Below, piece by piece: positions 17,294-27,784 of a stretch of 64,000 nucleotides of DNA (position 1 is the first letter of the stretch; every line of letters begins with the position of its first letter). The notes beneath the pieces are model-generated. The model was not told where the DNA came from. It did no database searches and saw only the letters and a list, made by a program, of their open reading frames with translations. Made by a program: the position numbers and the translations under genes. Source of the DNA: Bordetella flabilis (GTDB taxonomy: Bacteria > Pseudomonadota > Gammaproteobacteria > Burkholderiales > Burkholderiaceae_B); assembly GCF_001676725.1 (NCBI RefSeq), contig NZ_CP016172.1, positions 248,001-312,000 of the forward strand. Direction: 5' to 3'.

Positions 17294-17764
17294 TCACATC
17301 GGGCGGATCGTCCAGCCGCGGCCGGAGCAGATCACTTCATTGTTCTGGTTGAAGAAGACGTTGTCGTGCACCACGAACAGGCGGTCTTTCTTGATGAACT
17401 TGTCCAGCGCGCGCGCATCCAGGCGGATGACGTCGCCGGGGCGCGCCGGCACGTTGTAGCTCCAGGACTGGCCGGCGTTCACCGTGCCGGGGCTGCGCAT
17501 CCAGTCATCGGTCGGCGTGCAGGCGAACATCAGCAGGATGTGGATGGCGGGCGGCGCGATCAGCCCCTTGTACGGCGACTTGCGGGCGTACTCCTCGTCG
17601 AAGTACAGCGGGTGCATGTCGCCCACCACCTTGCAGTACTTCTGGATGGCTTCCAGCGTCAGGGTGTAGGGGATGGTCTTGCGCGGTTCGCCGGGCACGA
17701 TGTCGTCCCAGATCTTGCGCGAGGCGGCGTCTTTCCAGAAGTCTGTCTCGAAGGTTTGTGTCAT
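17294..17764 (-). CDS. MaoC/FAS1-like dehydratase domain protein, probable non-catalytic partner
   Basis: A 156-residue protein of the MaoC-N/FAS1-like dehydratase group. At the active-site position it reads GDMHPLYFDEEYA: Asp49 is kept but Tyr54 stands where the catalytic His should be. This fits a structural half of a heterodimeric hydratase paired with the next gene. The start at 17764 has GGAAAGG upstream and begins MTQTFETDFWKD; the upstream in-frame ATG at 17827 falls in the promoter region. First gene of the leftward operon, facing the IclR regulator. Confidence 0.86.
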   Translation of the reverse strand: MTQTFETDFWKDAASRKIWDDIVPGEPRKTIPYTLTLEAIQKYCKVVGDMHPLYFDEEYARKSPYKGLIAPPAIHILLMFACTPTDDWMRSPGTVNAGQSWSYNVPARPGDVIRLDARALDKFIKKDRLFVVHDNVFFNQNNEVICSGRGWTIRPM

Positions 17765-17846
17765 GGCCTTTCCAGGGCGGTTGTAGGGGTCTCGCATGCC
17801 GGGCCCGGGCTTGCGTGCGGCGATCATCGTGTTAGAATAACCGCTA

Positions 17847-17866
17847 AGCGGATATTTACATCCGCT
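17847..17866. promoter_or_regulatory. Palindromic operator candidate for the IclR regulator
   Basis: AGCGGAT at 17847-17853 and ATCCGCT at 17860-17866 are perfect 7-bp arms around a 6-bp AT-rich spacer. A second, overlapping dyad CCGCTAAGCGG is at 17841-17851. The site sits between the divergent MaoC operon and iclR gene. IclR proteins bind short palindromes in such positions. Binding is inferred from position and symmetry. Confidence 0.45.
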
Positions 17867-18029
17867 CTATGGTCATTGTCGGCGGCAGGCCGGGTCGTGT
17901 CAAGCGTCCGGGCCAAGTGCCTGATCGCGCGCTTGCCGGGTGCCCGGGCAGGGGCCGGGTCAGGTCGCCGCCGCGCCGCCGTAGCAACAGCCGTATCGCA
18001 GCCGTGCCGTGCACGGCGGGGAGGAATGC

Positions 18030-18803
18030 GTGGCCACACCGGAAAGCGAGTCCTTCGTCCGCACCTTCGCGCGCGGGTTGAAGATCATCGAAGCCATGGG
18101 GCAGGGCCAGGCGCGCCAGACGCTGGGCGACGTGGCCGCGGCCGTCGACCTGCCGCGCACGGCCGTGCGCCGTTTCCTGATGACTTTGATCGAGCTGGCG
18201 TTCGTCAGGACGGACGGCAAGCACTACTGGCTGACGCCCAAGGTGCTGCGGCTGGGACTTTCCTACCTCTACACGCTGCCGTACTGGCGCGAATCGCAAC
18301 TCGCGCTGGAAGAACTGGGCGCGCGCATCGGGCAGTCCTGCGCCGTGTCGGTCCTGGACGAGGAAGACATCGTCTATGTGCAGCGGCTGCATACGCGGCG
18401 CATCCTGCCCATGAGTCCATCGCTGGGCAGCCGCCTGCCGGCGCACGCGGTATCCATGGGCCGCGTACTGCTGGCCGGACTCGATGATGACGCGTTGGAC
18501 GCCTACCTGGACGCGGCCGTGCTGAAGAAGCTGACCGCGACCACGGTGGTGGATCGGGCCAGCCTGAAGGACATCATCCTGGGGGTGCGCGGCCAGGGCT
18601 ACGCCTGGGTGGACGGGGAACTGGATGATTCGATCGCCGGCCTTGCCGTGCCGGTACGCGACCAGGACGGCGCGATCGCCGCCGCCATCAACGTCAGCCT
18701 GCAGGCCGGAACCTACGACCAGGAACGCGCCATGGCGGAATTCCTGCAGCCGCTGCGGCAAACCGCATCGCAGCTGCGGGCAACGATGGTGGGCTATCGC
18801 TAG
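18030..18803 (+). CDS. IclR-family transcriptional regulator
   Basis: A 257-residue regulator: winged helix-turn-helix at about residues 10-70 (RTFARGLKIIEAMGQGQARQTLGDVAAAVDLPRTAVRRFLMTL) and the IclR effector domain after it, with ACGPAV-like segments replaced by GSRLPAHAVSMGRVLLAGL and the C-terminal GQGYAWVDGELDDSIAGLAVPV. This most resembles the PcaR/PobR branch that controls aromatic or CoA catabolism. GTG at 18030 is chosen because GGGGAGG precedes it; a GTG at 18009 would add seven residues. It is divergent from the MaoC operon, its likely target. Confidence 0.9.
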   Translation: MATPESESFVRTFARGLKIIEAMGQGQARQTLGDVAAAVDLPRTAVRRFLMTLIELAFVRTDGKHYWLTPKVLRLGLSYLYTLPYWRESQLALEELGARIGQSCAVSVLDEEDIVYVQRLHTRRILPMSPSLGSRLPAHAVSMGRVLLAGLDDDALDAYLDAAVLKKLTATTVVDRASLKDIILGVRGQGYAWVDGELDDSIAGLAVPVRDQDGAIAAAINVSLQAGTYDQERAMAEFLQPLRQTASQLRATMVGYR

Positions 18804-18820
18804 GGCGGGTTCCCCCGCCC
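18803..18820. terminator. Hairpin between convergent genes
   Basis: GGGCGGG at 18803-18809 and CCCGCCC at 18814-18820 form a perfect 7-bp stem with a 4-base loop. It fills the 21-bp gap between the ends of iclR and the autotransporter gene. No T-run, so its terminator role is a guess from position. Confidence 0.4.
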
Positions 18821-18824
18821 CGGC

Positions 18825-21803
18825 CTAGAACGCGACCTTCAGCGCGGCCATGACACCGTTCTGGTGTACGCCGTCGCCCAGCTGCCCGGTGTACGACAGG
18901 CCGGCCTTGACGCGCGTCGTCAGATTCAGGTCGAAGCCGACCTGGATGATGGCCGCGTCGACGGCGACCGGGACACCGGCGACCGTGAACGGCGAACCCG
19001 CGGGCAGCGATTGCGTTGCGGTCGGCGTCGTGTCGCCGAAGGCGTGGCGCCAGCCCAGCATGCCGCGCAGCACGCCGCTCTTGCCGCCGGCGTCGAAGCG
19101 CGTCGAGGCCCGCAGCCCGACGGTGGAAGTCGTCACCCCGGTATTGTCGCTGCGGCCGGACAGGCCCGCGTCGCCGCCTTCGTCGAAGCCGCGCGTGTGC
19201 AGGTTGGTGTAGGCCAGACCCACGAAGGGCTCGAAGGTGGAGGCGCCGCGCTCGATGGTGTAGCCGGTTTCCGCGAACAGTTGCGCGGTGTTGCCCCCAT
19301 ACGAGGCCTTGTCGGTTTCCCCGGCGAAACCGGCGAAACCCACGTTGCGCGTCGTGTCGATGTCGTGCCAGGTGCTGGCCGCGCCCAGTCGCAGGCCCCA
19401 CGGGCCCATGCGCGTGCCGGTGTAGGCCGCCACCGTGTAGCTGTCGATGCCGGCGCCGCTGGCACGCCCGTCCAGGTCCAGGTCGCTGTGGTCGTAGCCC
19501 GCCGCCAGGCCGGCGCGCCAGCCGCGCCCCAGGGGAAAGTCGGCGCCGACGATGAAGCCGCCGACGTTGCGGTCCAGCCTGGCGGCGTTGCCATTGCCGT
19601 CGATGCCGCCCCACGAACCATAGGCTTGCGCCCAGACGGCGCCGCGGTCGGCCGCCCCGGGCAGCGTATCCACGCCGGCCGCGGACGCCGTGCGTATCGG
19701 TCCCGACGCATCGCCGGCGAAGGCCGAGCGCAGGCGGTCATTGATGGCGTCGCGGGTGTACTGGCTGTTTTCGATCAGTGCGCTTTTCAGGCTGGCGTGG
19801 ATCTCCCCGGACAGGCTGTCGTACGCTTCGCGCAAGGCCGACTCGTCGTCGCCCATCAGCGCGATGGTGTCGTGCACGACCTGGCCGTTGGGCTGGCTGT
19901 CCGCGGCGTTTGCGGCGGCGCGCTGGTTGCGCGTCTGCGCGAAATCGGCGTAGCGCGTGGCGTTGCGGTCGAACTGCAGGTAGACGTGGTTGGCGTCGTA
20001 GTACAGGTCCGGCTGCAGGAAGACGAAGCTCGCGGTGCTGGTCGCCGAAGCATAGCTGCCATCGATGCCCTGGCCCGCCGACAGCAGGGTGTAGCGCAGG
20101 CCCGGCGCCACCTGCGTCCCGGGCAGCGGCGTCACCACCACGCTGCCGTCCAGCGTCGCCGTGCCCGCCACACTGATCAGGTCGGACTGCCCGCCGCTGG
20201 CGATTTCCGCCTGGTAGGTGGAGCCGGGCAGCTGGGTGTAGTTGCCGGTGAAGGTCAGCGTGCCGATGGAATGCCCGGGCGAAACGGTGCCCGCCACGCG
20301 CGCGCTGCCCAGGGTCCCGTTGCCGTCCAGTACCGCGCCCGCGCCCACGTCGAGCATGCCGGCCAGGCTGCCCTGCACATCCAGGCTGCCGCCGCTGGCC
20401 ACCGTGATGCCGTTGGCGTACTGCTGGCTGCCGGTCAGGATCCAGGCGCCGCCGCTGATATTCAGCAGTTCGAAGTTGCTGGCGCCGGCGAAGCTGCCGC
20501 TGCCCACCAGTCGCACCGTGTCGGTACCGGCGCCGCCGTCGACCAGCCCATCGAAGCGGCCGCCGCCCTGCACGACGAGCGTATCGTCGCCGCCGCCCAT
20601 GTCCAGCGCCAGGCCGTTGCCGCCCTGTATCAGGCCGGCATTGGTGACGCTGTCCGCCTGGTTGCCGATAAGCTTGATGCCGAATCCCGCCACGCCGCGT
20701 ATGGTGCCGTTGTTCACGATCACGGTCGGGGCCGGCGCGTTGCCGGCATTGCTGTCGTCCACGAGGATGCCGTTGGTCTGCCCGCTGATCAGCGAGCCCG
20801 CGGTCATGTTGCGGATGGTGCCGCCGCCCACGGCAACGCCTTCGCTGGTGTTGGCGGAGCCGTCTTTCTCGCCCTTGGCGCCTACGCCCTGGATGGTGCC
20901 GTAGTTGGTGATGCTGGCATTGCCGTCGATGTCCACGCCGTCGCCGTCGCCGTTGACGGAGGTCGTGTCCACGGCGCCCGTGATGGTCCCGTAATTGACG
21001 ACGGTGCCGTCGCCGTCCGATCCCACGCCGGACCCGTTGCGGCCGATGATGGTCCCGCCGGCGGCATTGCTGACATTCACGTCGACGTCGCTGGTGATGC
21101 CGTGGCGAGCCCCGGAAATCAGCCCGCCGGCGTTATTGTTGACCGTGGCGGCGTGACCCTGCAGGTCGACGCCGTCGTTCGAGGGGTCGTCGTCGGGATC
21201 GCCGGATGTATTGGCGGGCGCATAGGAAATGATGCGGCCGTCGTTGTTGACCACGCCGCCTTCGCCCGGACGTACGGCGTCGGCGTCCATGGCCTGGATC
21301 AGGCCGCCGGCGCGATTGTTGATCACGACATTGCCGGCGGTGTCGATCTTGTCGAAATCGATGGCTTGTCCGGTTTGCGAAGTGATGGTGCCGGCGTTGT
21401 CCACCACGATCCTGCCGACCGGCACGTCGGTGTTGATCCGCACGGCGTCGTCGCTGGTGTCGATGGCCGCGCCGGCCAGGTTGTTCAGGGTGAAGATGAA
21501 CGGCGATCCACCGCTGCCGCTGGTGTCGATGCCCCGGTTGCCGGACCGCAGCGTGCCGGCGTTCTGCACGCTGAGTCCGGGCGCCGCGGCGCCGGCGTTC
21601 AGCGTCAGGGCGGTGCCGGAGGTGTCCAGCGTGCCGCCATTGGCGATCTGTGCGCTGTCGCTGCCCGATAGCGTGTAGCGCTTGGTGTCGGTCTGGCCGC
21701 TGCCGACCGTGACGGATGCGGCGCTGGCGGCCATCGGCGTCATGGCGGCGGCCATCGTGGCGACCAGCGCGGCAGGCGCCGCATGATCCAGGAACTTCGG
21801 CAT
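18825..21803 (-). CDS. Type Va autotransporter with beta-helix passenger
   Basis: A 992-residue protein in three parts. A signal peptide covers about residues 1-30 (ending MAASAASV). The passenger (about 31-690) is built from many N-N-x-G-x-I repeats such as VVNYGTITGAV, ITNYGTIQGV and VVNNDGRIISY, which predict a right-handed beta-helix. The C-terminal autotransporter barrel (about 718-992) starts WAQAYGSWGGIDG and ends in Phe, as required for BamA recognition. The linker contains ALIENSQYTRDAINDRLRSAF. No protease or lipase motif and no RGD were seen, so an adhesin-like role is the best guess. Signal-peptide start at 21803. Confidence 0.92.
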   Translation of the reverse strand: MPKFLDHAAPAALVATMAAAMTPMAASAASVTVGSGQTDTKRYTLSGSDSAQIANGGTLDTSGTALTLNAGAAAPGLSVQNAGTLRSGNRGIDTSGSGGSPFIFTLNNLAGAAIDTSDDAVRINTDVPVGRIVVDNAGTITSQTGQAIDFDKIDTAGNVVINNRAGGLIQAMDADAVRPGEGGVVNNDGRIISYAPANTSGDPDDDPSNDGVDLQGHAATVNNNAGGLISGARHGITSDVDVNVSNAAGGTIIGRNGSGVGSDGDGTVVNYGTITGAVDTTSVNGDGDGVDIDGNASITNYGTIQGVGAKGEKDGSANTSEGVAVGGGTIRNMTAGSLISGQTNGILVDDSNAGNAPAPTVIVNNGTIRGVAGFGIKLIGNQADSVTNAGLIQGGNGLALDMGGGDDTLVVQGGGRFDGLVDGGAGTDTVRLVGSGSFAGASNFELLNISGGAWILTGSQQYANGITVASGGSLDVQGSLAGMLDVGAGAVLDGNGTLGSARVAGTVSPGHSIGTLTFTGNYTQLPGSTYQAEIASGGQSDLISVAGTATLDGSVVVTPLPGTQVAPGLRYTLLSAGQGIDGSYASATSTASFVFLQPDLYYDANHVYLQFDRNATRYADFAQTRNQRAAANAADSQPNGQVVHDTIALMGDDESALREAYDSLSGEIHASLKSALIENSQYTRDAINDRLRSAFAGDASGPIRTASAAGVDTLPGAADRGAVWAQAYGSWGGIDGNGNAARLDRNVGGFIVGADFPLGRGWRAGLAAGYDHSDLDLDGRASGAGIDSYTVAAYTGTRMGPWGLRLGAASTWHDIDTTRNVGFAGFAGETDKASYGGNTAQLFAETGYTIERGASTFEPFVGLAYTNLHTRGFDEGGDAGLSGRSDNTGVTTSTVGLRASTRFDAGGKSGVLRGMLGWRHAFGDTTPTATQSLPAGSPFTVAGVPVAVDAAIIQVGFDLNLTTRVKAGLSYTGQLGDGVHQNGVMAALKVAF

Positions 21804-21917
21804 AGTGGACGTGCCCTTCTTATTGTGTGGAAGGGCTGTGACACTACGTCACCAATATGACGGGCCCGTGAAACGCCGCCGTGCGCGGGTGCGCGCAGCG
21901 TCCCGGGCGGGCGGCGA

Positions 21918-22736
21918 TCAACTGGCTTCGGCGGCCAGGCGCAGCGGCCGTCTTGCGGGGCGCGTCGCGGGCGCCGGGCGAGGTCCGGCCCGCAGGAATT
22001 CCAGGACGCGCGCGGTGACCGCGTAGCGTTCGTTGTCGATGCACACCATGTGGTAGCTGTCGCGCAGCAGCTCCAGCGTGCTGCGCGGAATATGCCGGTG
22101 CAGGAAGGTCGCCGACCGCACGGACGTGAGCTCGTCCTCGTGCGCGTGGACGATCAGCGTCTCGCACGGAATGCGGTCCAGCCCCTGCCTGACCTGGGCA
22201 CGCAGTACGTCGACTTCACGGACGCTGCACAGCGGCACCCAGGGGTAGTGGAAGGCGTCGCCTCGCTTGAACTTGGCCCGCACCACGGCGCGCACCCGGC
22301 TGCTCTTGATGCCGTAGGGTTCTTCTTCCATGACCCGGATGCGGCTGGCCAGCGCCGGGACGGCGTAGAGCGGTTTGCGGATCCACCGGTACCAGGGCAT
22401 GCGCCAGCCGTCGATGAAGACGGGCGCGGCCAGGCAGACCAGCTTGCCGCGTGCATGTTGTTCCAGCTTGCAGACCTCGGCGGCCAGCAGCGCGCCCATG
22501 CACATGCCGACGACGTGCAGGGTGCCGTGGTCTTGCAGCAGCCGGCGGTAGGTGCTTTGCACACTGCCGAGCCAGTCCGCCGCGCCGATGCCGATCAGGT
22601 CATGCGGCCGGGTGCCGTGTCCGGGCAGCGTAATGGCGTGCACGGCGTAGCCCGCGCGTTCGAGCACGGCGGACATGTTGCCCATGTCGTGCCGCGTGCC
22701 GCCAAGTCCGTGAATGAGAAAAATGCCTTGCCGCAT
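21918..22736 (-). CDS. Alpha/beta hydrolase with Cys at the nucleophile position
   Basis: A 272-residue alpha/beta-hydrolase-fold protein resembling carboxylesterase/monoacylglycerol-lipase types: IFLIHGLGGTRHDM oxyanion loop, ITLPGHGTRP, then the nucleophile elbow VVGMCMGALLA. The elbow reads G-M-C-M-G, so Cys79 (TGC) stands where Ser is expected. Acid Asp201 (HAHEDELTS) and His229 (DSYHMVCID) are kept. Cys is known at this place in dienelactone hydrolases and PHA synthases. No signal peptide. Start ATG lacks a clear ribosome binding site. Function open: thioesterase, esterase or a CoA-linked activity. Confidence 0.85.
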   Translation of the reverse strand: MRQGIFLIHGLGGTRHDMGNMSAVLERAGYAVHAITLPGHGTRPHDLIGIGAADWLGSVQSTYRRLLQDHGTLHVVGMCMGALLAAEVCKLEQHARGKLVCLAAPVFIDGWRMPWYRWIRKPLYAVPALASRIRVMEEEPYGIKSSRVRAVVRAKFKRGDAFHYPWVPLCSVREVDVLRAQVRQGLDRIPCETLIVHAHEDELTSVRSATFLHRHIPRSTLELLRDSYHMVCIDNERYAVTARVLEFLRAGPRPAPATRPARRPLRLAAEAS

Positions 22737-23021
22737 GCCGCTGATATGTGTCGCGCCTTGGGTCCCGCAAAGCCATGCTTTGGCCGCCGGGGAGGGCGAT
22801 GCGATGCGTGGCGCTCGCCCTTGCCTGCGGGGCGGCTCCAGATGGTAGGACCTGGGGATGGTAAGGACAGCTTGCGGCCCTGCATATCAGAAGAATCTCA
22901 CGGCCATCGCGATCGGAGCGCGGCGGCATCCCCGCCTTGCGGCCGGATGACTGAATGCGCGGACGGGTGGAAGGGCGGCAAGTTCAGGCCGATGCACGAA
23001 CCGGCAGGGGCGCCGACGGTC

Positions 23022-23069
23022 GGATGTGCAAACGGGGGCATGTGCAGACGGGCGCATGTGCAGACGGGC
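23022..23069. repeat. Three tandem copies of a 16-bp repeat
   Basis: Units at 23022-23037, 23038-23053 and 23054-23069. The last two are identical (GCATGTGCAGACGGGC); the first differs at three positions. A decayed fourth unit follows. Such arrays can vary by slippage. No function can be given. Confidence 0.8.
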
Positions 23070-23094
23070 GGATGCCCGAGCGCCCACATGGAAC

Positions 23095-23135
23095 GACGCC
23101 CCAGGGTCTGGACGGATGTCCGACCCTGGGGCGTC
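23095..23135 (-). terminator. Long perfect hairpin after icd
   Basis: Arms of 14 bp (GACGCCCCAGGGTC at 23095-23108 and its exact complement at 23122-23135) with a 13-base loop, 60 bp downstream of the icd stop. There is no T-run on either strand, so it may protect the 3' end of the icd mRNA or stop transcription with Rho. Confidence 0.5.
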
Positions 23136-23195
23136 GAGGGTATTGCTTCAGGCGGCAGCGACCGGCGGTCTGCCGCCGGCCGCCGTGGGCCCGCG

Positions 23196-25748
<2,553 letters not shown>

Positions 25749-26291
25749 TCAGGAACCGTAGCCGAGGGCTTTGCGCGCGGTATCCGGCGTCGGATGTCCC
25801 TCGAACAGCGCCCCCAGGGCTTGCCGCGCACGCGACAGCCGGCTCATCACGGTGCCGATGGGAACGGCCAGGACGTCGGCCGCTTCCTTGTAGCTCAGGC
25901 CTTCGATGGCCACCAGCAGGATCACCGCGCGCTGGGCTTCGGGCAGGCGCTCGATGGCGCGCAGCACCTGGCGGTGCAGGACTTCGGTCTCCGGATTGGC
26001 GCCGGATGGATCGGGCACCGTCTCCAGCAACTGGTCGTCCCATTCGACTCCGTTGCGGCTGCGGACCTTGCGCGCCCGCAGCTCGTTGATCCAGATGGAA
26101 TGCATGATGGAAAACACCCAGCTCAGGGGCGAGGTGTCCTGCTGCAACTGATGCGCGCGTTCCAGCGCGCGCACGCAGGCGCGCTGCACCAGGTCCTCCG
26201 CGTCGTGCCGGTTGCCGGAAATGCGCAGCGCGAATGCCCATAGGCGCGGCAGCATGTCGACAAGCAGGCTGGGCAGATCTACGCCGGTCAT
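25749..26291 (-). CDS. ECF-type RNA polymerase sigma factor
   Basis: A 180-residue extracytoplasmic-function sigma factor. Region 2 (about residues 8-75) includes GNRHDAEDLVQRACVRALERAHQ and the -10-binding WVFSIMHSIWINELRARK. Region 4 (about 112-165) has the helix-turn-helix LPEAQRAVILLVAIEGLSYKEAADVLAVPIGTVMSRLSRARQ. GAGGAAG precedes the ATG. The probable anti-sigma gene is transcribed the other way, 463 bp apart, rather than in the usual operon. Likely controls the peroxidase module to the right. Confidence 0.92.
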   Translation of the reverse strand: MTGVDLPSLLVDMLPRLWAFALRISGNRHDAEDLVQRACVRALERAHQLQQDTSPLSWVFSIMHSIWINELRARKVRSRNGVEWDDQLLETVPDPSGANPETEVLHRQVLRAIERLPEAQRAVILLVAIEGLSYKEAADVLAVPIGTVMSRLSRARQALGALFEGHPTPDTARKALGYGS

Positions 26292-26754
26292 CGACGTTGC
26301 TTCCTCGCTTCCAAAATAGGCGCCACGAATGCCGGCGGCCGGTTCGCGGCGCGTGCATGCGATCGATGCCGGGCCGGGTGCAGGTGGCGCGCAAGGCCTG
26401 CATGGGGCGGTTCAGGGACCGCGGGGCGGGCGCATGAAATCGACGGCAAGTTTACCCTCGAATAAAACGGAATTTCCGGTACGGCTCAGGTGTTTCACGT
26501 GGTAATGATTGAGGGAAGCGGACCCATGGCATGCTTGCAATATCGCGCGCGCCGCACGGGCTCATGGCGCTCGCGATGTTCAGCTCGCGGTCAGTCGGTA
26601 TGCCTGCAAGGCGGGCGGCGACTATGATTGCGGCGGGTTCAAAGACGTGACGATGACGAGGACGCGCGGGAAGGCGTGATGATGATGACGCACGGGGTAG
26701 GAAGGGCGGCTTGCTGGAACATCGACAGAATGAGACGTTGGAGACCGCGGTTCA
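26292..26754. other. Divergent regulatory region between sigma and anti-sigma genes
   Basis: These 463 bp carry no credible gene. The middle is relatively AT-rich (around 26450-26510). A GGAAC-N15-CGTT element near the anti-sigma start is listed separately. GACG/GATG-rich short repeats lie at 26645-26690. Confidence 0.5.
26716..26739 (+). promoter_or_regulatory. Possible ECF-type promoter for the anti-sigma/peroxidase operon
   Basis: GGAAC at 26716-26720, 15 bases, then CGTT at 26736-26739: this matches the general GGAAC/CGT pattern of ECF promoters. Transcription would begin just before the ATG at 26755, giving a very short leader, which is a weak point. Confidence 0.4.
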
Positions 26755-27693
26755 ATGGAAGCCGATAATGCACTATTGATGGCTTACATCGACGGCGAGC
26801 TGGAAGCATCGGAACGCCAGGAAGTCGAGAAGCGCATCCTGGAATCGCCGGAAGTCGCGCGGCGCGTGGCGCAATTGCAGGCGTCACGGCAGGTCAGCCG
26901 CGACGCCTTCGCACGGCAGCAACTGCCGCCCGTGCCCGACAGCCTGGCGCGCAGTGTCGCGGCGCTGGCGCAGGCGCACCGCGAACGGGCGGCCAACGAG
27001 GACCCTGGCCGCGCGGCGCCGGACCGGCCGGACGCCGCGCGCAGCGCCGCGGGCGCCGATGCCGCCGTGGCCAGTCCAGCCGTACGGCGCCCCGCGCGCG
27101 CCGACCGCTGGCGGCCGGCCTGGGGTTGGCTGCTGGGCGCCTTCGTCGCCGGCGCCGCGTGCGCCGGCGTGGTGATGCAGCTGGGCCCGGCGCTCGGGCT
27201 GCTGCCGGGCGGCGGCCCCGCGCCGCGCGCGGCCGTCGCCATGGGCGACGCGCCCTGGGTGCGCCAGGCCGCGGATTATGTCGCGCTCTATACCCGCGCC
27301 ACCCTGGCCGATACGGAAGCATCGCTGCCGGCGACCGCCAAGACCGTCGCCGATATCGCGAGCGAGGACGGCTTGTCCTTGCGCATTCCGGACTTGAGCC
27401 AGGCGGGGCTGACCTTCAAGGAGGTGCAGCGGCTGCGTTTCAATGGCAAGCCGCTGGTGCAGATCATGTATCTGCCCGCGCAGGGCGATCCCGTGGCGCT
27501 CTGCGTCCTGCCTGAACCCAAGCCGGACCAGGGGGTGTCGGAGCAGCGCGTGGACCGGATGAACGTGGTGACGTGGCGGCAGTCCGAGCTGGGGTATGCT
27601 CTGATCGGGGCGCCCGAGGGGATGGACCTGCGCGCCGTGGCCGCGAGCATCGCCGAGCGGCGCGTGCAGGCCCTGCCCCTGGAGCGCAGCTGA
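26755..27693 (+). CDS. Membrane-anchored anti-sigma factor
   Basis: A 312-residue protein with one transmembrane segment at about 123-145 (GWLLGAFVAGAACAGVVMQLG). The cytoplasmic N-terminus begins ALLMAYIDGELEASERQEVEKRI, the typical anti-sigma domain helix pattern, but has no HxxxCxxC zinc motif. Residues 60-120 are Ala/Arg/Pro-rich. The periplasmic half contains LPEPKPDQGVSEQRVDRMNVVTWRQSELGYALIGAPEGMDL, a segment common in anti-sigma proteins linked to peroxidase genes. It should hold the ECF sigma factor inactive. It faces away from the sigma gene and leads the peroxidase. Confidence 0.87.
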   Translation: MEADNALLMAYIDGELEASERQEVEKRILESPEVARRVAQLQASRQVSRDAFARQQLPPVPDSLARSVAALAQAHRERAANEDPGRAAPDRPDAARSAAGADAAVASPAVRRPARADRWRPAWGWLLGAFVAGAACAGVVMQLGPALGLLPGGGPAPRAAVAMGDAPWVRQAADYVALYTRATLADTEASLPATAKTVADIASEDGLSLRIPDLSQAGLTFKEVQRLRFNGKPLVQIMYLPAQGDPVALCVLPEPKPDQGVSEQRVDRMNVVTWRQSELGYALIGAPEGMDLRAVAASIAERRVQALPLERS

Positions 27694-27784
27694 GGGGCCG
27701 CAGGGGCTCCGCGCATTGCAGGAATGTTGGGGCAAGGCTGGCGGTTCGCACCGGAGCGTTGTTGTCGGGGTTCCGCTGGACGGT

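Larger units (their letters stand above)
22737..23195. other. Gene-free region downstream of icd
   Basis: These 459 bp between the icd stop and the hydrolase start hold no credible gene. They contain a three-unit 16-bp tandem repeat and a long hairpin, both listed separately. The left part (22737-22900) has nothing recognisable beyond being the leader of the hydrolase gene. Confidence 0.5.

Noticed and set aside
23022..23069. Possible CRISPR array
   Set aside because: The 16-bp repeats are contiguous with no spacers and no cas genes are present.
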